From Aurifilum marmelostoma (taxonomy: Eukaryota > Ascomycota > Sordariomycetes > Diaporthales > Cryphonectriaceae): a DNA stretch of 64,000 nucleotides. The stretch lies in NCBI GenBank assembly GCA_027559495.1, contig JAMXSV010000024.1, positions 248,001 to 312,000 on the forward strand, given 5' to 3'. The stretch's first letter is position 1; every line of letters begins with the position of its first letter. Below the pieces are notes generated by a model, which did not search any database, had not been told where the DNA came from, and saw nothing but the letters and a program-made list of their open reading frames with translations. This document shows positions 34,972 through 46,604 of the stretch, piece after piece. The translations under genes were made by a program, and so were the position numbers.

Positions 34972-36096
34972 CTACTGCCTCTCAGACTTGCGTTTCCTTC
35001 GAGGTCTCTGAGAGACGAGCGCCCCTTTTAATGAACGGGGGATAAGGTGGTTGTGCATGTTCATGATATGCCCCATCCCTCGGTGGTGTTTCAGGAGGCT
35101 CGCCTCCATCTTGATCCGCTCCGCCTCGAGCGCAAACCGCACCGCCCGTGCGTACGGCGCGTAGTGCCTATGATGGACAGGGAGCTTCGCGAAAGGCATG
35201 TCCGTCCCAACCTCACCAAACACCCTCGCAACGAGGAACCCACTCCGCCACCACACGGCCAGCCTGCTCGGATACATGGAGGCGTCAAGGGCCGGCCTGC
35301 CCGCAGCCCTGGCTTTCTTCTTTGCATTCTTGCTGCCCTTGGCGTACGGCGTCTCTATCCACCTCGGCTCCACGGGCGCGACAATCAGGCTCGAGCCCGG
35401 CTGCGTCATTGGCGTCTTGAATTTCCCCCACGACCGCGCCCTCCGAGCGGCCCAGTACGTCCTGCACTCGAGCGCCACGATCTTGCAGACCAGCAGCTTC
35501 TCCGTGATCCCGTCGACCATGTCTAAGCACTTCTCAACCTCGTTGATCTTACGTTCCGTTGGAAGCCAGCCCTTGTAGGTCCGGATCATCATCTTCTTCA
35601 CATCTGCATGCGTCTCCTTGATGTCTTTCAGCTCGATCAGGAGGTGGTTGCACATCCTGAAGACCTCCCTCTGCCGGAACAGCTGGCCGATCCTTTTATT
35701 GGTCAGGCGTGCAGGCCTCTCACCCCGCGGTTTCGTGGTGGCACTTTCTGGTCCTCGTTGGTCCGTGTCGGCCGCGACGCCGAACGCGTTCGCCCACGTC
35801 TGCTCTGGAGACTCGTTCCCGGCAGACGGCGTCGCCACGATGGCCGGAGAAGGATACACAGGGCTGTGCATCTCATTTTTCAAGGGTGGCGGTCTCGCGA
35901 CTTTCGCCGAAGTGAGAAATGAGCCGAATGGGGCTCTCGAAGCCGACGGTCCACCGGCGCCCTCGACAGCGTTGTTGGGCGTGAGGTCGATTTTGCGGTG
36001 TCCGGGACCTTTTTGGAACGTTGGGCGAGGAACCTTCTTGTGAGTACCACTTCGCTTCCCATACCCTCTGGAGAGTAAACGAAGAGTTGGATACAT
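34972..36096 (-). CDS. Basic protein of unknown function
   Basis: Intronless, 374 residues from the ATG at 36096. The frame stays open upstream only through low-complexity and telomere-like repeats with a GTG, so the first ATG is chosen. The N-terminus (MYPTLRLLSRGYGKRSGTHK) has no acidic residue and could be a mitochondrial presequence. Residues 30-130 are Pro/Ser/Ala-rich and probably disordered. A conserved-looking core follows (RIGQLFRQREVFRMCNHLLI..., then TYKGWLPTERKINEVEKCLD), and a very basic tail ends in RPRRKRKSERQ. I do not recognise the family. Codon choice and sustained openness support a real gene. It lies between AFG1 (convergent) and the HET gene (same strand, 272 bases away). 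Confidence 0.75.
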   Translation of the reverse strand: MYPTLRLLSRGYGKRSGTHKKVPRPTFQKGPGHRKIDLTPNNAVEGAGGPSASRAPFGSFLTSAKVARPPPLKNEMHSPVYPSPAIVATPSAGNESPEQTWANAFGVAADTDQRGPESATTKPRGERPARLTNKRIGQLFRQREVFRMCNHLLIELKDIKETHADVKKMMIRTYKGWLPTERKINEVEKCLDMVDGITEKLLVCKIVALECRTYWAARRARSWGKFKTPMTQPGSSLIVAPVEPRWIETPYAKGSKNAKKKARAAGRPALDASMYPSRLAVWWRSGFLVARVFGEVGTDMPFAKLPVHHRHYAPYARAVRFALEAERIKMEASLLKHHRGMGHIMNMHNHLIPRSLKGALVSQRPRRKRKSERQ

Positions 36097-36254
36097 CAGC
36101 GCAGATATGCAGCCTCTATGGAGGCAATCGGGCAGGGGAGAAAGACTGATGGAAAAGAAGTTGCTGCTTATATTCTCTCGCGTCGTGGTGATGAGGATGT
36201 GATTCACCCCTTGAGTCTGGCTGGACAAATTTTCGTAGTGAGAAAGTTTTACAA

Positions 36255-36270
36255 GGGTTAGGGTTAGGGT
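36255..36270. promoter_or_regulatory. Telomere-type repeat / telobox (GGGTTA)
   Basis: Two and a half TTAGGG units lie 159 bases upstream of the ATG at 36096. Seen from that minus-strand gene it reads ACCCTAACCCTAACCC. It could be an interstitial telomeric scar or a binding site for a Myb/TRF-type factor. Confidence 0.6.
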
Positions 36271-36368
36271 CTCAACCCTCACACTGGTCTCATCACAGTG
36301 GTCACATTTTGGCCGCCTTGAAGAACGGCTCTGAGTGTACTTTCGTCATCTATGTGCTATGATCAAGA

Positions 36369-38674
36369 TTACACGACAATGAACTCATATGGCTGCGCAT
36401 CTTCAGGGAACCACAAGTGATCCTTCTCCTCGCCCCATGCAGCCCAGTCCTGCGGCTTCTTCATGCCGAGATACTGCAGCGGATCGCCGTGGTCAGCCTC
36501 AAAGGTCCCAACACGGGTGTAGACCCGCCGCCTAGAACACCTGTCACAGGAGGTCCTGTTCCTCCTCACCCGGCCATCACCCTCTTCCTCTCCAGCGGCC
36601 GCTTGGGACACGCTCAGGACCAGGCCCATGAGGTAGTTCCCGCTCACGTCTCCGTCGTTGATGCGCTCCCGCAGCGGCCAGCAGAAGAATACGTCTCCCT
36701 CCAGCGCCTCAGTGTCAGGGTAGAACTGCCCGAACGTCCCCAGCGCGTTGCGGTCGCGCACAGGCGGGTAGCGCGTCCTGATGAGGTACCCCCGTGCGCG
36801 CAGGCAAGCGTGGCTAAGCTCCCCGGCAGGCGGGCCAGGTTCACCACCACCAGCGCCACCATCCTCCTCCATCCGGGCCACCACGTTGACCTCGTCGATG
36901 GAAGCATAGCCGCTGTCATCGTGGGTGAGGTGCGCCTGGCTCTGTACGCGCACATAGGGCGAATCAACGGACGCCCAGCTCCAGGATGGCGCGCGGTATG
37001 GCTCGATGCGGGTCGCTGGGACGTACAGTCCCGTCAGCTCTTGTTCCTGCACGTGCCAGAGCAGGCCGTCGATGAGATTCTTCCTCCACAGGCCGGCCAG
37101 GTACTCGTCGCCGACAGCTTCTGCAAAGTCCTTGACGACTCCTGAGATGGCGACGAATTTGTCTTCGGGCTTGGTGAGCCCGCATCGGACGTACGAGTGG
37201 AGAATCTGGTTCCACACTTGGTATGGGCTTTCGTAGAATCGCTCGACGTTTGTTCCGTGCTTCTCGGTGGTTTTGTCGGCCGCTGAATCCACCAGAGAAC
37301 TGGCGGTTCGTAGAAAAGCCTTAACGGGGACCACATCGACGGCTTCGATGTCTGCAATTTCAGAGACGAAAGCCAGCGGCACGCCATCCGGAAAGACCTC
37401 GCAGGCAAAGGCCTCCTGACACTCCCAGTAGAGCTGGCTCTGGCCAAAATACAGGCTCCGCGGCGCCAGGAGCCGCTCCTGCACCACCCACGCCCGCTTA
37501 CTCAGGGGTGCATGGAGCACCTCCGTCTCCCAGAAGTCAGACTTGACCACGAGACAGTCTACGACGCCTGCGTCTTCGATCTGGACTCGGAACGGACAAG
37601 GCCTGACTTTCTTTGGGTCCCGGCGCCGGAAGAAGCCACCCTCTGCTTCCGCCGAGGCCATGGCACCCAGGGTGAGAGCCGCATTCTTATAGACCTTGTT
37701 CATCTGCGGTGCCTGCTCTGCCCAGTCTTTTCTGGACCCCTGCAAGATGCACAGCGAGTCGATCCAGATGTACCGGTAGCCCAGCGTATGCGTCGTGAAG
37801 ATGGCGTCCTGGAAGTTCCGGGCGAGCAACGAGACAGCGACACCCTTTTCGAACTCGGCCTTGGTCTGCTCGTTGAAGACCAAAAACCTCTTCTTGCCCC
37901 AGCAGTGGCTGAGGGCCAGATATTGACCGCCCAGCGGCTGCGGAAGGTCGGCCGTCGTGACGACACACACATTCCCCTTCTCGAACTCTGACACGTCCAC
38001 CAGTCTTGTCGGTACCCAGCCCGTCTTGTACGATTCACTGCAAGTCTTGTGCTCAGACCGACAACGCTCGATCCACCTTGACACCACACTCCAGCAACGG
38101 GGGTCTTTGGTATGATTGGTTAACTCTACCATCTCATTCACCGGGAACACTGGCCTCAGTCATTAGCGCTGCTGTCTGTGTAAGTGATGTTCTCCCGGCG
38201 AGGGAGAAAAGGCGCACACAGGACAAGGCTACCCAGTTCCCATGTGCTCAGCCATGCTACTTGAACCCTGGGTCCGAACTATGTGGTATCAAAGAAGTAC
38301 GTACTCGATGGGTTCAACACAGCAAAGGCACCCGCCTCGTTCCTCCACCAGCCCCCCACCTCATTGTAATCCTCACAGTCATACAGGTCATCTTTCGCAG
38401 GCTGGCAGACCAATTGTGCTAAGATGGGGTTTGCGTCTGGTCGTCCGCAGAGATGATCTCGCATATACATTTTATACACGATGCCCTCAAAAGTGGAACG
38501 CTTCGACACAGCCTTCTGCTCCTTGCTCAGGCTCCTCCATACTCGCGTACATATGTAACAGCGGGCTCGCACAGATGTCTGGAGGCTTACAGAGTCATGG
38601 TGCACCACTACACGGTGCTCGCCGCTGCAGATCGGAGTATTCGAGATAGATTGACATTTTTGGCAGAGACTCAT
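36369..38674 (-). CDS. HET-domain protein (heterokaryon incompatibility type)
   Basis: Predicted cytosolic protein of 716 residues. Two exons: 38674-38305 and 38149-36369, with intron 38304-38150 (155 nt, GTACGT...CCAG). Phase 1 joins NPS to MFPVNEM. The start is the ATG at 38674 (MSLCQKCQSIS); upstream frame is low complexity. The HET domain spans about 197-350 with all three hallmark blocks: YLALSHCWG (about 200-208), YIWIDSLCI (about 250-258), and DWAEQAPQMNKVYKNAALTLGA. The N-terminus has CX2C pairs (C4/C7, C39/C42) that look like a metal-binding module, common in HET proteins of the 'CxxC...CYIC...W' type. HET domains can trigger cell death on non-self recognition; most genomic copies are of unknown specificity. 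No NACHT, WD40 or patatin partner is seen nearby. Confidence 0.92.
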
Positions 38675-39262
38675 TATTTTCGCTGCGAGATTCTGATCAC
38701 CAGGAGGCTTTGACGGTCTCCCAGGCACATTGAACCTCGTGCAAAGGGAACACAGTAGGATCAGTGCCTGCCTCCATATATTCCGAGAACCCGCCTGGAT
38801 ACCCCCCCCATACCCATTGGCCAACCGGACCATAGCGCGTGGCGCAGACCCTTGCCAGATTTTTACGGATGCTTCAGCGATTGGACCAGATGATCCCCCA
38901 ATCTTAATTTTTTTTTCTCCCCCAAACAAAAGTCATTCTCCATCATCGCCGCAGTTGAAGTCGGGTCACTCGTTTGCGGATTGCAGCATGTGATTCAGGA
39001 TATCGAGCAGGGGTACATGAGAAGAGGCCCAATTGTGTGGTAGAACCGCGACTCTACCAAGCCCCTTTAGTCCATGCCTTGATAGACCTCTGCACGGAGG
39101 CAATAATGGACGTCATTGAAAATTGATTGTATCCAAAGTGAAGAGGCTGAAATATATCTTGCTTGAACGAGGCTTGGCCGGAACCTGCCATGTAGTCAAG
39201 AAGGCCCTGGCTTCTGAACATGGCCCTCCAGCTCTGTGAGTCGTGTCTCTGAGGACAGAGCT
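38675..39262. other. Intergenic, no supported gene
   Basis: HET promoter region and 3' flank of the CCDC124 gene. A T-run followed by C-run (38908-38923) is the only notable element. Confidence 0.5.
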
Positions 39263-40325
39263 CTAGGCGCCCTTCTTGGAGCCAAGTCGTTCCTCGACCT
39301 TCCTCTTTTCCTCGTCCTGGATGGCCTGCAGCTCCTCTCTTGTAGCGTTGTACTTGGCCGAGACCTGCTTCATAGGATTATCCGGCGAGGCCAGGAATTC
39401 CTGGTATAGCACATCTTGTCGCTTGTTGAAGGCAAATCCCTGTTTCTGGAGCTCCTTCTCCCGGTTCGGATTGTTTTCCTTCCACGTCCTGTACGCTTTG
39501 GCCATACGCCTCTCTGGGTGTTTATCAATCTCGGCCACTTTGCTTGACGAGTCCGTGAGGCCCAGAGCGTCGATAGCGTTCTCGATGCCAGATGCATTGA
39601 GCGCCGACAGAGGACCGTCGCTACGGTCAAGCTGTCCAAAGGCCTGGTCGATGCCCCTAGTCTTCTTGGGTGCGGTCTTTGCATTCTTAGGAGCCGACCG
39701 TCCAGGTGTGTTCTTCTCCTCCTCGGCTAGGAGGGCATCTCGCTCAGCCTTCTTGCGAGCAGCCTCTGCCTTCTTTTCCTCAGCATTCTCCCTGCGCGTG
39801 AACAAACAAGCGTCAGCTGGACCTGCACGTCAGAAGCAACCCTCTCCACCCTCGAAACGCTGTCAACAACACCATCATTCAAGGAAAAATGGGACCGTGC
39901 CACGCCCGATTGTGACCTGACCGAACCAACGTGCATACCACGTAGCAAGTGCCGTCCAATCCAGGGGCCCCGGGCCATGGGGGCCATGGCGTTAGCAGGG
40001 AAGCGAGACGCCCGAGCAGCAGCAGCCTTTGTCCAACATACGGCTGGGATGACCAGGAGAAAAGCAAGGAGAAGAAGAAAGAAAGAAAGATACAAGAACT
40101 AGATGAACAAGGATGTGGGAACAATCAGAGACGGTAAGACAAAGAGAACAATGCTTGTGCTCACTTCTTAGCATTCCCCTTCTTCGCGCCCCTCTCCCAG
40201 TCTGCTGCCTCGACCGCAGCCTTCTTCGCGTCTTCGGCAGCTGCCTTGCTGGCGGCCGCGTCCGCCTTTCGGGCCTGACCCTGGGCCTTCTTACTGTTCT
40301 CTCCCGCGCCGCCCTTCTTTCCCAT
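39263..40325 (-). CDS. CCDC124-family ribosome-associated coiled-coil protein
   Basis: 229 residues. Exons 40325-40165 and 39791-39263 are joined in phase 2 (KK, then ENAEEKK). The N-terminus, MGKKGGAGENSKKAQGQARK, and the long K/A/E helix (about 1-85) match the CCDC124/Lso2 type, which inserts into the mRNA channel and A-site region of idle ribosomes (family knowledge). The C-terminal half (RGIDQAFGQLD..., ERRMAKAYRTWKENNPNREKELQKQG) is the HMG-like DUF1014 domain. The family is conserved across eukaryotes and the length is normal. The intron (40164-39792, GTGAGC...GCAG) is 373 nt, far longer than any other here. A telobox lies about 400 bases upstream (40722-40733), and an AT-rich TATATATA tract is just before the ATG. 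Confidence 0.92.
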
Positions 40326-40721
40326 TTTGTATGTCTTTGTATATGTATATATATGTAAATGTGCGTATAGATGCGCCGAGACGTCTGCGGAACGATTCTG
40401 GTCGGTCTCGGAGGAAGTAGCGTCGGTTACTGGGGCGGAATCGATTGCTCTGTCGTTGACGTGAGGTCCTCCTTCACCGGTCAAGAGTGTATCTGCTGAC
40501 GTTGGCAATGCCAGTTGTGTGTGGCACAAGTCGTCGTTGACCAAAGGGCCCCGGAAGAATTTGGGTCCACGACGTCGACGTCAGCGGGGTTCCTCCGAGG
40601 CCGGCGGGCCAGGGACTCCTCATCGGTACGGGTGCCCAACGAGAGCCCCTGAAGATTTTGACCAAGCAGCCTTAGACATACATACTTGGTACTCAGGTAC
40701 CTACATACTGCCGCATCCTAC

Positions 40722-40733
40722 AGGGTTAGGGTT
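40722..40733. promoter_or_regulatory. Telobox AGGGTTAGGGTT
   Basis: Two TTAGGG-type units lie 397 bases upstream of the CCDC124 start, in the same orientation relative to the gene as the copy at 36255 relative to its gene. Confidence 0.5.
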
Positions 40734-43700
40734 CCGAAACTCCCATCACGATTCCCCGGGCCATCCTTATTGATCATGTGCCAAATGAGTGACGGTCCGC
40801 CAATGCGAGGCTCTGCTCGCATTCCTGTCGAACGACAAATCGAGGTTGCCATGGTTTGCACGACTTTGAAGTAGTGGAGAGATTCCATACGTGCATCAAA
40901 GGTTAACCTCAAAGCGGATACCGGTGAGGAATATACTAAGTATCACTTCGCAGACCATGGGCTGGCCCCAGGGAATATGACATCGCGGGGGTCAAGTAAG
41001 ACCTTGTGCCGGCGCCGGTGGATAGAGTGTCGAAGGCCCCGACATTCTGGTTCATGTGGTACCCGGAAGGCTCTCACCCGGCGAGCCTATTTCGGATAGC
41101 TGGTGCCCGTTTATACATGCACAACCGTTGCACAATTGACGCATCACCTCCTTTCCTCTGGCGGTCAGGGCTCAGGCCACGCCCCTCGGTGTTGTCAGAG
41201 GAAATATTACTGGAGAACCCCCTTTTCCGTCTACCATATGTGAGAGGCGGCTCGTGGGAAGTGGATTTCCGGGCATTCCCCTAGGTCTTTAATCGAGACT
41301 TGTGGATCGGGCACGCTCGGGTTGTGGAGGGCGTCGCAATAGATTCGTGACCCCATGCCATGCGTGCAGCCACCGTATCTGACAGTACATTATGTGGTTG
41401 GCGGGGAGTACATCAAAGGTACGAATCTACCATTGACATGGGTGACACGCCGGCGCGTCCCATAGGATTTCACCCCATGAAGACTCGCCGTGATCTTTTC
41501 CCCACTAGGGCTGAAGGATGGATCGATCTCTCTTGCACGCCGGCATGTAACAGTGCTTCAAGAGGCAGGGAGGGAACCTGCGAGCTAGTCCGTCCAGCGC
41601 ATTTGGGTAGGTGTTGCGATCTCTATTCGGGTAGCAGGTCGTATTGCCTTCACAGGGGCACATGCGAAGCCAGCCAATATGACGGCCGATCCGATGAGGT
41701 GCCCACAGCACTATAGACGGCGTCAGACCCGTCGACGACCGCCAAGGATTCGCGAGGCAAGCATGCTCGCACTCGCTGATCTGGGTGGGTGGCCCATAGT
41801 GCTGATGCAGACGTGCCTCGACGTGGAACCGGTCGTGGACCACCTCGATGTTCCCCACCGTTCACAGCAGCTGGGGTGAGCTTGGCGTGAACTGGTCTTG
41901 TTGCTCATACAGTATCATGCAGTCAGTCCGACCTTGGAACGCTAAAGCAGCCCAAGGTGTCTTGTCTGGATGACTCTAGCTCGGTTCTTCCCTAATTCAA
42001 CATCACTCCAGAGGCACGCAGCGAACCTGGATTGCAGTTCTCGTCAGCGACCCAGATTCTCTCATCAAGGTTTCCAAAAACGGCCCGATCCAGATGTTTC
42101 GAGATGGCTAGAGGATCTTCACTGATGCTGGCAGCCGGGTTCGTGACAGTATACTTGTCCAGGACTCTAGTCGGCCTTGTAGATGAGATACCCCCGGTGA
42201 ACTGGGACTGGACAGCTTGACGACAGGTGAATCAAGTCACATATGGCTCTACTGGGACAATTTGACGGTCAGACATGTATTTCTTCGGTTTTATCCCTCT
42301 CTTTCTTTTTGTGGTGGACTCTCTGGATCATGGCGGTGCATCTTGTAGAACGCGTACATTCGTGATCGTTTGGATGGCTCGGGCCCAGATCCAAATGTTG
42401 CGGGACATAGGCGAGACCGTGCGTCGAAGACTCCCCTTTGAAGGCCACCTTTCTTCTCCGGCTGTCGTCGGGCCATGAAGCCTACCGTACCTTCGCGGCA
42501 GATCACGCCGTCGACAATTGAAACGCGAGCCATGGGGATGACCGCAGTAGTCATTATAGGGCAGCTATAGTCGGTGTAGACGACGGCCTTGCCTTTCCCG
42601 CGATTGCCTTACCCAGAGACCATGAGCCTGTCCTGCCACAACAGCATGGGGTGCAGCCCCGCATGGTGCAAGGTTGCGAGAGCCAACGGGTCAACTGTCC
42701 CCTGGTCTGAAGCACAGTCCAGTAAGCTGGCGAATCCTAGTCTGGTAAATATCGATGACGAGGTGATGCGCCCATCTCACTGCGTCGTTTGTGGGTGGTC
42801 TGATGACTGATCGTCTGCTGAAGTATGGATCGCCAGATCATGTCCCCCCACAGTGGACGAGGCTTAGTACGTGATGAGCTGGTCTGGGTTCCCAGACAGA
42901 CCCGACTCCTTCTGCGTCGCCTCGATCTTGAGCGGAAGTTTCCAATCGGCTTGTGGGACAGAGACAAGGCAGCCTGGTACCTTCCCCCTCGCTTTCCCAT
43001 GCCGACTGGTCCAGACATAAGGAGGAGGAGCCTGTCTTGTTCGTACCCACGCCAGCTGACCACTTCTGGTCTGAGCATGGCAGTGAAACGTCGCCAGGGT
43101 GTGAACCGGCGAGTTCCGCCTGCCAAGGATGACCATAAACCTCTGAAGAGAACCGAAGGAGGCAAGACGAACCGGAAATTGACCGAAGGATTGCAGCTTG
43201 CAAAGGGCATGAGGTCGTGCCCGGAGCACTCGGGCGGCGAACGCCTGGTAGGGGTTCTGCACGATGTCGACTGAAGAGATGGCGGACAAGCGGGATACCT
43301 CGCGTACCCACTTGAAGTGCCTGCATTACGCTGGTCCAGGTGCAGTGCCCCAACCATGCACTCGGACCAGCTGCAGTGACTCAGCAAGTGACAGGCTGCT
43401 GGGAGCCCGCCCTGGAGCAGATCGACGAACAACATCGCGCAGCCGAGCCAAAGGCTTGGTTGCTACCACGGCGAACCAGAAGATCTTGGCGTGATATATC
43501 ATGGGTAAAGACAGCAGCCTAATGCGTTGCGCTTGTCTGCTGACCACCATATTTCACCACGTGCAGAAGGGGCTATCGGGTTCGAAAACAGATAGACCAG
43601 GGTCCACGACGGGGCATGTGAGCACCTGATGGATATGTTGGCGCTTCGCAGAGCCATGGTTGCCACAGGACCGACCTGCAAATGAGCGGGTTGGCAGGGT

Positions 43701-44476
43701 GTCTCGGGCTGCTGGCTAGCGATGTGAGTGGTCGAGCGAGGTTGACTCTGTTCACCGGCCGCGAGCAAAAGATGACAGGTCAGGCTCGGTCCCTGAGAAA
43801 GGTATCCTCCAGACAGCCCAGGGCATCAGCCTCTGCCTGCCGGTCTCATCGATTGGGAAGTCCAGTCTCCAGGAGTGAGACTGTCGAACGGAGCAACGTG
43901 TGACGCTGTCCCACAACCTCCCGTGCCCCTCAAGCTGAGGGTCGAGGAGCCCCCGCCGCATTGTGATGCTTCAAGCAAGGGCTTCTGTCTCGTCACAGTC
44001 TGGACGGGTGTGGTACCCGTTTCCACTCTACCAGGTGCTGCGATGTCTCGTCGCATGCAGTCACCTAGGCCCGCGCGTCTTTGGCAGATGGCCTCGACTC
44101 GGATCCAATCAAGGGATGAGAGCCCTGAGCCCGTCGGGAAAGGTCAGCATCGATGGATCCATGCGTTCGCCTTCAAAGGTTGTCGTCCGCTTGTTACGAA
44201 CGGACTTACCGAAGGGACTTTGCATCCGCTATGATGGTGGGATCGGCCACACCAGCCAACAAATTGAGGGCACGGAGACCTTCCTGTCAGACAAGACGGC
44301 GCTCGAAAGACGAGGTTACCTGACGTCTGCGGAAGGGGCATAGATGTTCTGCGAGTGCGGTCGTTTCGAAGAGGTAGTCACGTGGTCAAAGGGGATCTCA
44401 GTCTACGGTGAACCATTGCAGCTGGAAGAGGAAGGAGGCGTTCTGCCATTGAACTTTCCTGACGACCACTGCACAT

Positions 44477-44513
44477 AGTACCCAGTACGTACCATAAATA
44501 GTACCTGGGTACT
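44477..44513. repeat. Imperfect GTAC palindrome
   Basis: AGTACCCAG (44477-44485) pairs exactly with CTGGGTACT (44505-44513); GTAC-containing inner bases extend the stem with one bulge. The loop contains ATAAATA. It is one of several CAGGTAC/GTACCTG elements in the desert. Confidence 0.65.
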
Positions 44514-45866
44514 TAATTAGTGGCCAGGTGGGCGGGGGGGAAGGTCCCTGCAGCAAAGTTGAGGGCGCTTACGCAGCAGACCGGATGACCAGCAAGGAGC
44601 GCTCCTGCTCTTTGAAACTTGCTGTGGTCGTACAGGCAAACCCTTTGGTCACGCCAGAATTTACTCAAAGGCGGCTGCAGCGATGACGTAACAAAGGTAT
44701 GGGGAAGGAGTTAATGGGAAAGGGAAAGGGGAAGAGGAAAAAAAATATGCGGAAGGCGCGAAAGTGGAATTTCCGGCACACTTCCCCGGCACTGCGCTGA
44801 GCAAGTCTCACCGGGTCCCCTCCCCGGGTGGGCGACACAAAGAGAGCTTGCCATCGCCGAGGAAGCTACCACTACTAGATCGGATGTATCGAAAGACATT
44901 GAAGGACTTTTGATTATTGCTTAGTTGTCGACAATCAGAGCATGTGTGTCTATGTAGGGGTGTGCAACATCGCACGGCTTCCTTTCTCTCTTTCCTTTTC
45001 TCAGTTTTTTTTGCTCTTTTTTTTTTGTCCTGTCTTGCCTCCTGTTCTTTTTGTTTCTTTTTCAAAAATAAGTTTTCAGCCTGACCAATAAGCTTTGCCA
45101 CGATGGCATGCTGCCATGTTGCCTCGGGTCAATCACAATAAGAAGATCGCAGGGTATCAAGGACAAATGCTACGGCAGATGACGCGACCATTTTTCCCTC
45201 AACAGCAAGCACCCGAACAAAATGCCTCCTCCAGCCACCCGAGACTGGTCGATCTCGAGCGCATTCAAGCAGCTGGCCGTGCGTGTGCACCGTTGCATCC
45301 GTGCGAGAAATCGACGAGAAAACGAACGGTGTACCCTACCTAACCGAAACCAGCTCTCTTGCCGAAACCTTCCAGACCTTTTCTGGCGGTCTGAACCAAA
45401 ACGCTGTCTTTTCCCTTTTCTTTTGTCGCGCGGCACAGCACAGGTAACCATGGACGAGGGTGTAGGGTGGCACGGGACGAACTGAAAGGGGGAGAGAGAA
45501 GGAGGACGGGGAGAGAGATTGATGTTTCTGTGTTTTATTCTGTTGCCAATCTGCAGGGACCAATATCTAACAATATCTCAGGCTGTGAGAGAGGGAGAGA
45601 GCATGTGTGTGAGAGAGTGAGTGCAAGCATGTGTCTGTTTCGCTGGGTGTTGGGGTTCCGGCCCGAGGCCAGTATTCCAAGGTTCGGTCCAACTGGCGTG
45701 TGTCTTGCATAATGCTGCTGCTCCGTACATAATAGCAAGCACTATACTGTTGGCACGTATTGGCTAGCCCTTTTCTTGAAACACAAGTTCAATCCGGGCC
45801 CTCTTCGGCCTCGGATCATCGGAGCTGGCTGACTGCCAAGGACAAGTAGAGAAGGACAGGCACCCG

Positions 45867-45888
45867 CCCCCCCCCCCCCCTTTTTTTT
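45867..45888 (+). repeat. C14-T8 homopolymer block
   Basis: Fourteen C followed directly by eight T. Similar blocks occur at 507 (C12), 1611 (A13G11), 46643 (G13), 53572 (C18), 57891 (C11) and 58595 (C15). All are outside coding sequence. Confidence 0.9.
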
Positions 45889-46590
45889 CCCTTTCGTGTT
45901 CTTCCATTCCCATTTTTTCCTTCTTCTGCCCTGGCACATGCCTGGTTTTCTCTGATCTTCGGGTGGCCCCTGGGGACAGTAGCTCGCGCCACTTCCCCAA
46001 AGGGGGCGTGAATCACGCCTGACAGGCGAGTCCCGTAAGGCGAGCTGCAGTCCAGGGGTTAGCCAAGATAGAGAGAGAGAGAGGGCCACTCAGGGTTGCG
46101 ATCGAGGTGTGTGCCAGAAGAGCGTCCGGGGGCGGGGAAACGGTTCAGACGGTCCCAGCCATTCGGCTCTGCCCCTTTAGCCCCTGGGAACGTGGCAGCG
46201 TGGCAAGCAACGGCTGGCAGCTGTCTCGAGTCCTGTCAGGTACAAGTAGTAGCATTGCAATGCCGCAGCTGGGTGGAGATCAGCCATTCAGGTACATGCT
46301 AGTACATCTTCACAGGGAGAAGGGGGGAGGGGAGGGGCTATTACTACTGCCGCATGATGGCACACCCTATACATAGCATCCAGCGGCTGGCAAGAAGCCT
46401 GCTCCTCAGGAAGCGTCTTCTTTTGTTTTTTCTTCTTCTTTTTTTGTTTTTCTTTTATCTTTCTTCTCTCTCTTGTTAAAGAGATAGACGTGGGTCAGGG
46501 CATGACGCCTTCTCCTGTTGATCACGACGAGCCTCCGGCATCTGACAGACGCATGCATCGGTAGTGCATGTACATACCGTGTACTGTATA

Positions 46591-46604
46591 ACATAGTACT
46601 ATGT
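46591..46604. repeat. 14-bp perfect palindrome ACATAGTACTATGT
   Basis: Self-complementary sequence centred on AGTACT, 35 bases upstream of a G13 run. Function unknown. Confidence 0.7.

Noticed and set aside
39800..39885. C/D snoRNA in the CCDC124 intron
   Set aside because: A C-like box (ATGATGG) and CTGA are present, but the C box is imperfect and no terminal stem was found.
42737..43435. 232-codon minus-strand frame in the desert
   Set aside because: Arg/Ser-rich, no domain, overlapped by equally long frames in other phases; likely chance.
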